A stretch of 64,000 nt of DNA from Hoyosella levis (lineage in GTDB: Bacteria > Actinomycetota > Actinomycetes > Mycobacteriales > Mycobacteriaceae): assembly GCF_026008515.1 (NCBI RefSeq), contig NZ_BQYM01000002.1, forward strand, positions 326,056 through 390,055. Direction: 5' to 3'. Below are positions 49,519 to 58,374 of this stretch, piece after piece. The notes under the pieces are model-generated. The model searched no databases and was not told the DNA's origin. It worked only from the letters and a program-made list of their open reading frames with translations. How positions within the stretch are numbered: position 1 is the first letter of the stretch; each line of letters begins with the position of its first letter. The position numbers and the translations under genes are program-made.

Positions 49519-49887
49519 ATGCGCACTGCCGCCTTGACCATCAGCGTGACCAACCTCACAGCCGAGCCACTCGTCGTCGATTCGCCAGCCTCGCTTGCCC
49601 TGGCGTCAACACGTCACCCCGTGCCAGTCTCCGGGACGGTCCCTCCCCAAGCTACGGTCGCTATCCGGGTCCCCGCGACCAACGCGCATGGGTTGACGCT
49701 CCATGTCGGCGGTGACCGCGATCGCCCGGTGTTCCTGTACCTGGGCGAACCGGGGGAGCACTCCGGGATCGAGGCCTGGTGCCCCCCGACCTATACCGCG
49801 GGAGTCAGCCAGACGGGCTCGAGTGGCTACTCCTTGACGATCGCGCCAGCGTTGCGCGCGGCCCGTCCCGTCGCGCTGGCTAGCTAG
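49519..49887 (+). CDS. Small unknown beta-rich protein
   Basis: 122 residues, no signal peptide, no membrane helix, one Cys. Alternating hydrophobic segments such as AALTISVTNLTAEPLVVD, ATVAIRVPATNAHGLTLHV and RPVFLYLGEPG suggest an all-beta, immunoglobulin- or aegerolysin-like sandwich; I do not recognise the family. Start ATG 49519 follows GGTGGAG; a GTG at 49504 is possible. It sits just ahead of the wax ester synthase gene (37 bases). Confidence 0.55.
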   Translation: MRTAALTISVTNLTAEPLVVDSPASLALASTRHPVPVSGTVPPQATVAIRVPATNAHGLTLHVGGDRDRPVFLYLGEPGEHSGIEAWCPPTYTAGVSQTGSSGYSLTIAPALRAARPVALAS

Positions 49888-49911
49888 GTGGATCAGCCAG
49901 GCCACGCGGAG

Positions 49912-49917
49912 TAGCTT
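49912..49917 (+). promoter_or_regulatory. -10 box of the wax ester synthase gene
   Basis: TAGCTT ends 6 nt before GTG 49924, a leaderless arrangement independent of the small gene upstream. Confidence 0.45.
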
Positions 49918-49923
49918 CGAGTA

Positions 49924-51321
49924 GTGAGGCTCGATGACACCAGCACCTGGATGACCCATTTGAACGAGGCGGCGCAGGCGTCAGCGATCATGCACGTCCT
50001 GCTGCTAGACCCCAGTCAGGCGGTGTCAGTTCCTGATACGCCGGAATCGTTGCGCCAGCTAGTCGCTGAGCGCCTCGAGCATCATCCCTGTTTCCAGTCC
50101 CGCCTCGTCCGCGCTCCAGCCGGCCTGGGCAGCAGCCACCTCGTCCTTGATCCAGGCTTCGATATCGCCGAGCATGTCTGTGTCGAGGCACTCGACCCGG
50201 CGCTGACCTGGCAGGAGTTCTGCGACCGTCTCGTCGCGATCCGCTATGAGCGCCTCGATCCGCTTCGCCCTCCCTGGCATGTGATGCTCCTGACCGGGGT
50301 GCCCGAGGGCCACGGCACCAGGCCGGGGACGATGGCTCTCGTCGTTCGCACCGAGCACGCCGCGATGGACGGAGCAGCCTCTGCAGGATTCGTGCGGGCC
50401 CTCCTGGCGGTGGCGCCCCTCGCTCTTGCGGGCGCTTCGCCGGGAAAGCGCGCCCGGGCAGCCCCGACCGCCGCTGCGATCTCCGCGATCAATATCGCCG
50501 AGCTGCCGCGGCGCGCTCGGCGGATCGTCACGAGCCTCGGGCACGCGCGGGCCAGATCGGGGCGGACCGGCGGGCCGATCGACGGGCTCGGCGGCAGCGG
50601 ACCACGCGCGGCCACCGATCCATCGGGCACGGGGCGCCACTACTTCATCGTCACGACCTCGCTCCGAGCAATGAACGAGGCGCGGGCCAGCATCGCCGGC
50701 GCGACGGTGAACGATGCCGTGCTGTCGGTGATCGGCGGTGCGCTGCGCCGATACCTGCGGGAGCATGCGACGCTGCCCCTGGAGTCGCTGAGATCGATCG
50801 TCACTGTTTCGACCGCGCCGAGCACGGATGGCCGGGAGAGGTTGCTGGGCAACGATTTTGCCATGGTGATCTTTCCCTTGCGCACAGATATCGAGGATCC
50901 GCTGGTGCGGCTCGCCGCGATCGCCAAGGCATCGGGGCGGATCAAGACCGGGCTCGCCGAGGGGCCGCGGTTGCACGGGGAACGTGCCATGCAAGCGATA
51001 CCGCCCCTGTTCCTCCCGCAGGCGCTGAAGCTGCTGGGCCGGCTGCAGCGACGGCGGGCGAAGGGGCCCCAGGCGCCCATGGCCAACGCGGTGCTCGTCA
51101 ATGTCCCGATCGGTCCCGGACCTCTCGCGCTAGGCGGGGCGCCCATCTATCGGTCCTTTGCGGTCCCGTTCATCGAGGGGCTGGGAGTTGCTCACTGGGT
51201 CTCCACCCTGGGCGATGACATGACGATCGGCGTCCTGTCCTTGTCGGGGAGCATCACCGACCCGGATTCATACCGGGAAGCGTTCGAGCAGGAGCTTGCC
51301 ACGATGCGCGCCGCGCGGTAG
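49924..51321 (+). CDS. Wax ester synthase/diacylglycerol acyltransferase (WS/DGAT)
   Basis: 465-residue acyl-CoA transferase family used to store wax ester or triacylglycerol. N-terminal condensation-type domain with the active-site region EHAAMDG near residue 142; the family motif is HHxxxDG, so the first His is replaced by Glu while the second, catalytic His stays. ATVNDAVLSVIGGALRRYL (NDVVLA-type) and NVPIGPGPLALGG (PLW-type equivalent) follow. Start GTG 49924. Activity is likely but the substitution leaves some doubt. Confidence 0.88.
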   Translation: MRLDDTSTWMTHLNEAAQASAIMHVLLLDPSQAVSVPDTPESLRQLVAERLEHHPCFQSRLVRAPAGLGSSHLVLDPGFDIAEHVCVEALDPALTWQEFCDRLVAIRYERLDPLRPPWHVMLLTGVPEGHGTRPGTMALVVRTEHAAMDGAASAGFVRALLAVAPLALAGASPGKRARAAPTAAAISAINIAELPRRARRIVTSLGHARARSGRTGGPIDGLGGSGPRAATDPSGTGRHYFIVTTSLRAMNEARASIAGATVNDAVLSVIGGALRRYLREHATLPLESLRSIVTVSTAPSTDGRERLLGNDFAMVIFPLRTDIEDPLVRLAAIAKASGRIKTGLAEGPRLHGERAMQAIPPLFLPQALKLLGRLQRRRAKGPQAPMANAVLVNVPIGPGPLALGGAPIYRSFAVPFIEGLGVAHWVSTLGDDMTIGVLSLSGSITDPDSYREAFEQELATMRAAR

Positions 51322-51390
51322 GCCACCGCCGCCCCGCGTGGCCAGTGACGGCAACAACCAGGGACGGTTCCTCCCTGAGACCGCTGGCTC

Positions 51391-51687
51391 CTACCAGGGG
51401 CGGCGTCGCGCAGGGCCGTCCCGGCGTTCCAGCGTTTCCAGGGTGCTGACGATGACACGCGTGTAGGTGGCGATGCTGCCGGCAATCAGCAGCAGCATCG
51501 CTAGCGGCAGGAGGAACGGCAATCCATCGAGATCCTCGAGCACCGTGGCGCGGGCGATGAACACGCCGACCCCTGCCCAGAGCAAGGCAGCGCTGGCCCG
51601 CCAGTACGTCCTGGGGCCGCTCGCCGCGAACGCGAGCACGGTCGCGGTTATCAGTGCGATGGCGACCAGCGCGAGGATGGCGAACAT
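51391..51687 (-). CDS. Small membrane protein
   Basis: 98 residues with three hydrophobic helices (about 2-21, 30-46 and 57-75) and a basic C-terminal tail RRDGPARRRPW. No family recognised. It starts at ATG 51687 after CAGGAGGGT, an excellent ribosome site, which supports a real gene. Convergent with the WS/DGAT gene and 75 bases downstream of the PAC2 gene on the same strand. Confidence 0.6.
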   Translation of the reverse strand: MFAILALVAIALITATVLAFAASGPRTYWRASAALLWAGVGVFIARATVLEDLDGLPFLLPLAMLLLIAGSIATYTRVIVSTLETLERRDGPARRRPW

Positions 51688-51762
51688 GCGACCCTCCTGT
51701 TCTCGACGTGGGTGGTACTCCTCCAGGATCCCGGATCCGCGGCGCGAGCGCGAGGCGCGCGG

Positions 51763-52665
51763 CTAGGCAGGCGAGCCTGGCCCATGCCCGCCCGCTGTGC
51801 CGGGGCCGCGGCGACGCAGGTAGCGCTCGAACTCGTGGGCGATATCGTCACCATCGATCTTCGATGCCAGTTGCCCGAGATCATCCTCGGCGTCGCCGCG
51901 CTCCTCGAGCGCACGGACGTACTCCGCGATCTCCTCGTCGTCCTCGGCCATCTCGCTGATGGCCTGCTCCCATTCCTCGGCCTGGACGGGCATCTCGCCG
52001 AGCGGGACCTCCACATCAAGGACATCCTCGATGCGGCGCAGCAGCGCGACGGTGCCCTTGGGATTGGGGGGCTGCGCGACATAGTGCGGGATCGCGGCCC
52101 AGAAGCTCACGGCGGGAATCCCGCGCCGCACGCACTGGTCCTGCAGCACTCCCACGATGCCGGTGGGGCCCTCGTACTTGGTCTGCTCCAGACCGTACTG
52201 CTTGGCGACCTCGGCGCTGAATGCCGTGCCCGTTACGGGAACGGGACGGGTATGCGGGGTGTCGGCGAGCAGTGCCCCGATGAGGATGATGCGGGTCACA
52301 CCGAGGGACTCGGCGAGCCCGAGGAGCTCGTCGCAGAAGGTCTTCCACCGGAAGTTGGGCTCGATTCCGCGCAGCAGCACGAGGTCATGCTCGCTGCCCG
52401 GTGGCGTGCAGGCCGAGATGCGCGTGCTGGGCCAGGTCACCTCGCGGGTTATGCCGTTGACCAGTTGCACGTTGGGCCGGTTGACCTGGTAGTCGTAGTA
52501 GTCGTCGGCGTCGAGCTCAGCCAGCGGCGAGGCATCCCAGATGAGCTCCAGGTACTCCACCGCATCGGTGGCGGCGTCGCCCGCATCGTTCCATCCCTCG
52601 AACGCGGCCACCATGATGGGGGCACGCAGGGCTGGCGGGTCGTTGGTCTCGTAGCGGAAGCTCAC
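51763..52665 (-). CDS. PAC2 family protein (Rv2125-like)
   Basis: 300-residue protein of the proteasome-assembly-chaperone-2 fold. FEGWNDAGDAATDAVEYL near residue 22, DLVLLRGIEPNFRW, IILIGALLADTPHTRPVPV and YEGPTGIVGVLQD are the typical strands and loops. The C-terminal 70 residues are acidic helices. In actinobacteria the family occurs beside metH; involvement in proteasome assembly is suggested by name only. Start GTG 52665 fits a TAGGCT box 6 nt away. Divergent from metH. Confidence 0.88.
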   Translation of the reverse strand: MSFRYETNDPPALRAPIMVAAFEGWNDAGDAATDAVEYLELIWDASPLAELDADDYYDYQVNRPNVQLVNGITREVTWPSTRISACTPPGSEHDLVLLRGIEPNFRWKTFCDELLGLAESLGVTRIILIGALLADTPHTRPVPVTGTAFSAEVAKQYGLEQTKYEGPTGIVGVLQDQCVRRGIPAVSFWAAIPHYVAQPPNPKGTVALLRRIEDVLDVEVPLGEMPVQAEEWEQAISEMAEDDEEIAEYVRALEERGDAEDDLGQLASKIDGDDIAHEFERYLRRRGPGTAGGHGPGSPA

Positions 52666-52671
52666 ATATGC

Positions 52672-52677
52672 AGCCTA
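52672..52677 (-). promoter_or_regulatory. -10 box of the PAC2 gene
   Basis: TAGGCT (minus strand) ends 6 nt before GTG 52665. Confidence 0.5.
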
Positions 52678-52804
52678 CGACCGATTGGGCCCGGCCCGCG
52701 TGCCGGTGCTTGGTTTCGGCCCGACTGGCGGAGCAGGTAGCGTGGCGATCTGCTCTCGCGCGGCAGCGCGAGCACCGATGATGAGGATTGTCGGCCCCGA
52801 CCAT

Positions 52805-52810
52805 TACCCT
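52805..52810 (+). promoter_or_regulatory. -10 box of metH
   Basis: TACCCT ends 7 nt before ATG 52818. The 7 bases GGAGACC also contain a GGAG. No cobalamin or SAM riboswitch is recognised in the 150-base divergent gap; only a small hairpin CTCGCGC/GCGCGAG lies near 52755-52772. Confidence 0.55.
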
Positions 52811-52817
52811 GGAGACC

Positions 52818-55800
52818 ATGCCTGTGCCTTCGTCGAAGTTTCTCGATGCCTTGTCCCGCCGTGTCCTGATCGGCGACGGCGCGATGGGCACGATGCTGCA
52901 GGCGGCGGAACTCACCCTCGACGACTTCCGCGGCCTCGAGGGCTGCAACGAGATCCTGAACGAGACGCGGCCCGATGTCCTGCGTCATATCCACCTGTCC
53001 TATCTCGAGGCGGGCGCGGACGCGATCGAGACCAATACGTTCGGGTGCAACCTGCCGAACCTCGCGGACTATGACATCGAGGATCGCATCCGGGATCTCG
53101 CCGAGCAGGGCACCCGCCTCGCGCGCGAGGCATGCGACGAGTACAGCCCCGGCGCGGATGGCATCGGGCGCTTCGTGCTGGGGTCGATCGGCCCGGGCAC
53201 GAAGCTGCCCACGCTCGGCCATGCGCCTTTCGCTGCGCTGCGCGATGCCTATTCCGAGTGCGCGCTCGGCATGATCGATGGGGGCGCGGACGCGATCCTC
53301 ATCGAGACGAGCCAGGACCTGCTGCAGGTCAAGGCGGCGATCATTGGCGCGCAGCACGCGATGGACAAGTCCGGGACGCGCCTGCCCATCATCACGCACG
53401 TCACCATGGAGACCACGGGAACGATGCTGCTCGGCAGCGAGATCGGCGCCGCGCTGACCGCGCTCGAGCCACTGGGCATCGACATGATCGGGCTCAACTG
53501 CGCCACCGGGCCCGAGGAGATGAGCGAGCACCTGCGCCATCTGTCCAAGCATTCCCGGCTGCCCGTGTCGGTGATGCCCAACGCGGGGCTCCCGGTTCTC
53601 GGGCGCAACGGCGCCGAGTATCCCCTGACTGCCGACGAGCTCGCCACCGCGCTCACCGGATTCGTCACCGACTACGGACTGAGCCTGGTAGGGGGCTGCT
53701 GCGGCACCACTCCCGAGCACATCACCGCGGTTCGGGACGCGGTCCGTGCCGTCGAGAAGGCTCACCGGGATCCGCGACCCGAGCCGGGCGTGGCATCGCT
53801 GTACTCGGCTGTCCCGTTCGAGCAGGACAGCTCCATCCTGATGATCGGCGAGCGCACCAACGCCAATGGCTCCAAGGCATTCCGCGATGCCATGCTCGAC
53901 GCCGATTGGCAGAAGTGCCTCGACATCGCCAAGGACCAGACGCGCGATGGCGCGCACATGCTGGACCTGTGCATCGACTACGTCGGCCGTGATGGCTCCG
54001 CGGACATGTCCGAGGTCGCCTCCCGCCTCGCCACCTCCTCGACGCTGCCGATCATGCTCGATTCGACCGAGCCGGAGGTGCTGCGGGCCGGTCTCGAGCA
54101 CCTGGGCGGGCGGTGCGCCGTCAACTCGGTGAACTACGAGGACGGCGCCGGGCCGGATTCGCGGTTCCAGAAGATCATGCGGCTGGTCAAGGAGCACGGG
54201 GCCGCAGTAGTGGCGCTGTGCATCGATGAGGAGGGGCAGGCCCGCACCGCCGAGTGGAAGGTGCGCATCGCCGAGCGGCTCATCGAGGACATCACCACGA
54301 ACTGGGGATTGCTCGAGGAGGACATCATTGTTGATTGCCTCACGTTCCCCATCTCCACGGGCCAGGAAGAGGTGCGCCGGGATGGGCTCGAGACCATCGA
54401 GGCCATCCGGCTGCTCAAGGAGAAGCACCCCCGCGTCCACACCACCCTCGGGGTGTCGAACATCTCCTTTGGCCTGAACGCGGCCGCCCGGCAGGTACTG
54501 AACTCGGTGTTCCTCCATGAGTGCACCCAGGCCGGGCTCGATACCGCCATTGTGCACGCGTCGAAGATCCTGCCGATGTCGAAGATCGGCGACGAGCAGC
54601 GCAAGGTCGCGTTCGACCTCGTCTACAACCGCCGCCGGGATGACTATGATCCGCTGCAGACGTTCATGGAGCTGTTCGAGGGCGTCTCCGCGGCCTCGGC
54701 GCGCGAGTCCCGGGCGGCGGAGCTGGCCGCGCTGCCCCTGTTCGATCGGCTCGAGCGGCGCATCGTCGACGGTGAGCGCAATGGCCTCGAGGACGATCTC
54801 GATGAGGCGATGGGGGAGAAGCCGCCGCTCGCCATCATCAATGATCACCTGCTCGCGGGCATGAAGGAGGTCGGCGAGCTCTTCGGGTCTGGCCAGATGC
54901 AGCTACCGTTCGTCCTCACCTCCGCCGAGGTGATGAAGACTGCCGTCGCCCACCTCGAGCCGCACATGGAAGCCACTGATGAGGACGGCAAGGGCCGAAT
55001 CGTGCTCGCCACCGTCAAGGGCGACGTGCATGACATCGGCAAGAACCTCGTCGACATCATCCTCAGCAACAACGGCTATGACGTCGTCAATCTTGGCATC
55101 AAGCAGCCCATCTCGACGATCCTCGATGCCGCCGTGGAGCAGCGGGCCGATGTCATCGGCATGTCCGGCCTGCTCGTCAAGTCCACCGTGGTGATGAAGG
55201 AGAACCTCCAGGAGATCAACCAGCGCGGCATGGCAGGGCAGTTCCCTGTCCTGCTCGGCGGGGCCGCCCTCACCCGCACCTACGTCGAGAATGATCTGAC
55301 GGAGGTCTACGAGGGCCAGGTCCGCTATGCCCGCGATGCGTTCGAGGGACTGCGGCTGATGGACACGATCATCGCGGAGAAGCGCGGCCAGGGGCCCGAC
55401 CCGGACAGCCCCGAGGCCATCGAGGCCCGCCGCAAGGAGGAGGAGCGCAAGGCGCGGCATGAGCGATCCAAGCGCATCGCCGCGAAGCGCAAGGCCGAGC
55501 AAGTGCCCATCGTCGTTCCCGAGCGTTCCGACGTTGCTGCCGACATGGATGTGCCCACGCCACCGTTCTGGGGCACCAGGGTGGTCAAGGGAATCAGCTT
55601 GAACGACTACTCCACCACGCTCGACGAGCGAGCCCTGTTCATGGGGCAGTGGGGCCTGCGCGGTGTCCGGGGCAGCGAGGGGCCCAGCTACGAGGAGCTC
55701 GTCGAGACCGAGGGCCGGCCACGCCTGCGCTACTGGCTCGACCGGCTCGCCACCGAGGGCATCCTCGCCCACGCCGCCGTCGTGTATGGCTACTTCCCCG

Positions 55801-56384
55801 CGGTATCGGAGAAGGACACCGTGCACGTGCTCGAGTCCCCCGAGCCTGATGCCCCCGTGCGGTGCTCGTTCACCTTCCCCCGGCAGCAGCGGGACCGGTT
55901 CCTGTGCGTGGCGGACTTCGTTCGCTCGCGGGAGCGGGCGCGCGAGACGGGGCAAGTGGATGTGCTGCCTTTCCAGCTCGTCACGATGGGCCAGCCCATC
56001 GCGGATTTCGCCAATGACCTGTTCGCCGAGAACGCCTACCGCGACTACCTCGAGGTCCACGGCATCGGCGTGCAGCTCACAGAGGCCCTCGCCGAGTACT
56101 GGCACCAGCGGGTGCGCGAGGAACTCGTCTACGAGAGCGGCACCAAGGTTGCCAGCGATGATCCAGAGGACGTCCAGGAGTTCTTCAACCTTGGGTACCG
56201 GGGAGCCCGCTACTCCTTCGGCTACGGGGCCTGCCCCACCCTCGAGGATCGTGCCACGCTCGTGGACCTGCTCGAGCCAGAGCGGCTTGGCGTGGTGCTG
56301 TCCGAGGAGTATCAGCTGCATCCCGAGCAATCCACCGATGCCTTCGTGCTGCACCATCCCGAGGCGAAGTACTTCAATGTCTGA
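52818..56384 (+). CDS. metH: Cobalamin-dependent methionine synthase
   Basis: 1188-residue enzyme that transfers a methyl group from methyltetrahydrofolate to homocysteine through cobalamin. Modules in order: homocysteine domain (about 1-320, zinc motif GGCCGTTP at about 295), pterin domain (about 340-620, GERTNANGSKAFRDAML), cobalamin domain with the ligand motif DVHDIGKN (about 735), a Lys/Arg-rich linker (about 865-900), and the AdoMet reactivation domain (about 910-1188, RYSFGYGACP). Start ATG 52818 is favoured over an upstream TTG. The HAD gene overlaps its stop by eight bases. Confidence 0.96.
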   Translation: MPVPSSKFLDALSRRVLIGDGAMGTMLQAAELTLDDFRGLEGCNEILNETRPDVLRHIHLSYLEAGADAIETNTFGCNLPNLADYDIEDRIRDLAEQGTRLAREACDEYSPGADGIGRFVLGSIGPGTKLPTLGHAPFAALRDAYSECALGMIDGGADAILIETSQDLLQVKAAIIGAQHAMDKSGTRLPIITHVTMETTGTMLLGSEIGAALTALEPLGIDMIGLNCATGPEEMSEHLRHLSKHSRLPVSVMPNAGLPVLGRNGAEYPLTADELATALTGFVTDYGLSLVGGCCGTTPEHITAVRDAVRAVEKAHRDPRPEPGVASLYSAVPFEQDSSILMIGERTNANGSKAFRDAMLDADWQKCLDIAKDQTRDGAHMLDLCIDYVGRDGSADMSEVASRLATSSTLPIMLDSTEPEVLRAGLEHLGGRCAVNSVNYEDGAGPDSRFQKIMRLVKEHGAAVVALCIDEEGQARTAEWKVRIAERLIEDITTNWGLLEEDIIVDCLTFPISTGQEEVRRDGLETIEAIRLLKEKHPRVHTTLGVSNISFGLNAAARQVLNSVFLHECTQAGLDTAIVHASKILPMSKIGDEQRKVAFDLVYNRRRDDYDPLQTFMELFEGVSAASARESRAAELAALPLFDRLERRIVDGERNGLEDDLDEAMGEKPPLAIINDHLLAGMKEVGELFGSGQMQLPFVLTSAEVMKTAVAHLEPHMEATDEDGKGRIVLATVKGDVHDIGKNLVDIILSNNGYDVVNLGIKQPISTILDAAVEQRADVIGMSGLLVKSTVVMKENLQEINQRGMAGQFPVLLGGAALTRTYVENDLTEVYEGQVRYARDAFEGLRLMDTIIAEKRGQGPDPDSPEAIEARRKEEERKARHERSKRIAAKRKAEQVPIVVPERSDVAADMDVPTPPFWGTRVVKGISLNDYSTTLDERALFMGQWGLRGVRGSEGPSYEELVETEGRPRLRYWLDRLATEGILAHAAVVYGYFPAVSEKDTVHVLESPEPDAPVRCSFTFPRQQRDRFLCVADFVRSRERARETGQVDVLPFQLVTMGQPIADFANDLFAENAYRDYLEVHGIGVQLTEALAEYWHQRVREELVYESGTKVASDDPEDVQEFFNLGYRGARYSFGYGACPTLEDRATLVDLLEPERLGVVLSEEYQLHPEQSTDAFVLHHPEAKYFNV

Positions 56385-57060
56385 GCCCGGCAGCACCGGG
56401 GGGCCGTCCGCGATCCTCTGGGACATGGACGGCACCCTCCTCGACAGCGAGAAGCTGTGGGACGTCTCCTTGGAAGCGCTCGCGGAGCAACTCGGCGGCA
56501 CCCTCTCCGCAGAGGGACGCGAATCGATGGTCGGCTCCAACATGGCGCACAGCCTCACCATCCTCTTCGACGATCTCGGCATCCCCTGCACGCCCGAGGA
56601 CCTCGCCACTGCCCGGAAGTGGCTGCGCGCGAAGACCGCCGAGCTGTTCGACGCGGGCCTCGAATGGCGCCCCGGTGCCCGCGAGGCGCTGGAACTCGTT
56701 GGCCGCAGCGGACTTCCCATGGCGCTGGTCACCAACACCGAGCGTTTCCTGACCGAGCGGGCGCTAGGCACTCTCGGGAGGGACAGGTTCGGCGCCATCG
56801 TGTGCGGCGACGAGGTGCAACTCGGCAAACCGCACCCTGAGCCCTATCAGAAAGCAGCCGAAATGCTCGGGCTGCGCCCCGCCGAATGCCTCGCCATCGA
56901 GGACTCGCCGACCGGCACCGCCGCCGCCGAGGCCGCGGGCACGACCGTGCTCGTCATCCCCTGCGCGGTGCCCGTCCCGGCCGGGCCGCGCCGCATCCAG
57001 CGCGACAGCCTCGAGGGTCTCACCCTTGATGAGCTGCGCTCCATCTGGATGCCGAGCTAG
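56377..57060 (+). CDS. HAD superfamily (subfamily IA) phosphatase
   Basis: 227 residues. Motif I WDMDGTLLDSE (nucleophile Asp), motif II LVTNTE, motif III Lys in LGKPHPEPY and motif IV IEDSPTG are all present; the helical cap is inserted after motif I, as in beta-phosphoglucomutase/phosphoglycolate phosphatase relatives. Start ATG 56377 overlaps the metH stop by eight bases. This metH-linked HAD gene is common in actinobacteria. Substrate unknown. Confidence 0.9.
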   Translation: MSEPGSTGGPSAILWDMDGTLLDSEKLWDVSLEALAEQLGGTLSAEGRESMVGSNMAHSLTILFDDLGIPCTPEDLATARKWLRAKTAELFDAGLEWRPGAREALELVGRSGLPMALVTNTERFLTERALGTLGRDRFGAIVCGDEVQLGKPHPEPYQKAAEMLGLRPAECLAIEDSPTGTAAAEAAGTTVLVIPCAVPVPAGPRRIQRDSLEGLTLDELRSIWMPS

Positions 57061-57154
57061 CAGCGCGGCAAGATCGCAACGGGTCGAATGGCTGGGCTCC
57101 GGGGCCTGCAGGCACGCCCACTGCGCGCTTCGCGATCCCGCCGATCGCTGAGTA

Positions 57155-57166
57155 GCGTATATACGC
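57155..57166. promoter_or_regulatory. Palindrome GCGTATATACGC upstream of the sensor array
   Basis: A perfect 12-bp palindrome 72 bases before the first kinase gene, flanked by TAGC on the left and GCTA 57171-57174 on the right. It is the only AT-containing dyad in the 177-base gap after the HAD gene and could be an operator or contain the promoter -10 (TATACG). Confidence 0.45.
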
Positions 57167-57237
57167 CAATAGCTACATCCTGCGCGGCATGAGGGGAGCG
57201 CTGAGCACTGGACGCACATCCGCGCACCGAGGAACGG

Positions 57238-58374
57238 ATGATCCGGCTCGTGGCCGTCATGGCAGGGATCGCCGGTGTCCTCTTCATCCTTGTCGCAGCC
57301 AGCGCGATCCAGGAACAGGCTGCTGTGGCCTCCGCCGATTGGTCGGTCCTCGCCGCAGTCGTGCTCGCCGGCGGTGCGCTCCTTCCAGTAGTGGCAGGTG
57401 CTCTGGCGCCGTTGCGCGCGGTCCGCATGGCCGGTGCGGCCTACGCGCTGCTCTATGCCCTCGTCGTCCTGTCCGGATTTGTCGCCTATCCGCGAGGAGG
57501 CCTCGATTGGGGGGACTGGCCCTGGACAAGCGCTGTCTGCGGCGCCGTGGCATCAGTGGTCGCCGCGGTCTGCTCCCGCCGGCTCGCGTGGCTCCACCTG
57601 GGGGCAATGATGTGCCTGGTCGTGGGGCAGATGAGCTGGGCAACCGGGAGGCTCTGGGCCAGGTTGCTCAGCGAGGAGGTATCCGGTTCCCTGGCGCTTG
57701 TCGTCATCCTCGTCGTCGCGGTGTCCGCGCTGCGCAGCGGGGCGGCACTCGTGGACCGGGAGACGGCAGCCATCTGGGCGGAATCCGCGCGCGTGGCGGC
57801 GGCGCGGGCGAGCAGCGAGGAACGGGCGCGCGTGGACGCGCTCGTCCATGACACGGTGCTCTCGGCGCTCGCCCTCGCTGGCCAAGGGCATGCGGAGGAA
57901 GAAGCCGTCAAAGCGGCCGACCATGGGCTGCGCGCGATCCATGGACTCCGGCTTCGCGAGGAGGACCTCGCGAGCGCCATCGCGCCCGGCGTCGCGGCGG
58001 AGTTGATCGTGCCGAGCCATGCCGTGGCATCCGGCTTCGCCAATGACGTCGTCGCGACCGGCGACCTGCCGATTCCCGCGCTGGTTGTCCACGCGGTGCA
58101 GGCGGCGGTCGGCGAGGCGGTGGTGAACTCTCTGCGCCACGCCGGGACCGGGCCCGTGGCCCGTCGCATCAGCGGGCACGTGGCTCCAGGACGGATCACG
58201 GTCAGCATCGTCGACGATGGAGCTGGATTCGATCCGCGGACGGTGCCACCGCGACGGATCGGCATCGCGCTCTCGATCAAGGAACGGATGCGGACCCTGC
58301 CGGGCGGGATCGCGGAGGTCCAGTCGGCGCCCGGGCAGGGGACGACCGTGCGGATAGGTTGGAAGGCCCTGTGA
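57238..58374 (+). CDS. Membrane histidine kinase 1 of the sensor array
   Basis: 378 residues. Six predicted membrane helices (residues 1-170) with only short loops, so the signal is likely sensed in or near the membrane. The dimerisation helix has RARVDALVHDTVLSAL with candidate phospho-acceptor His204, then a GHKL ATPase domain: N-box GEAVVNSLRHAG (Asn297), G1 DDGAGF (326-331), G2 APGQGTT (364-370). Start ATG 57238 follows GAGGAACG. Overlaps the next gene as GTGA. No response regulator is adjacent. Confidence 0.85.
   Translation: MIRLVAVMAGIAGVLFILVAASAIQEQAAVASADWSVLAAVVLAGGALLPVVAGALAPLRAVRMAGAAYALLYALVVLSGFVAYPRGGLDWGDWPWTSAVCGAVASVVAAVCSRRLAWLHLGAMMCLVVGQMSWATGRLWARLLSEEVSGSLALVVILVVAVSALRSGAALVDRETAAIWAESARVAAARASSEERARVDALVHDTVLSALALAGQGHAEEEAVKAADHGLRAIHGLRLREEDLASAIAPGVAAELIVPSHAVASGFANDVVATGDLPIPALVVHAVQAAVGEAVVNSLRHAGTGPVARRISGHVAPGRITVSIVDDGAGFDPRTVPPRRIGIALSIKERMRTLPGGIAEVQSAPGQGTTVRIGWKAL

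Noticed and set aside
52666..52817. Cobalamin or SAM riboswitch upstream of metH
   Set aside because: No conserved box could be seen, the gap is short, and a -10 box 7 nt from the start leaves no room for a leader.
52662..54848. A 728-codon minus-strand frame inside metH
   Set aside because: Antisense shadow of metH with no domain or ribosome site.
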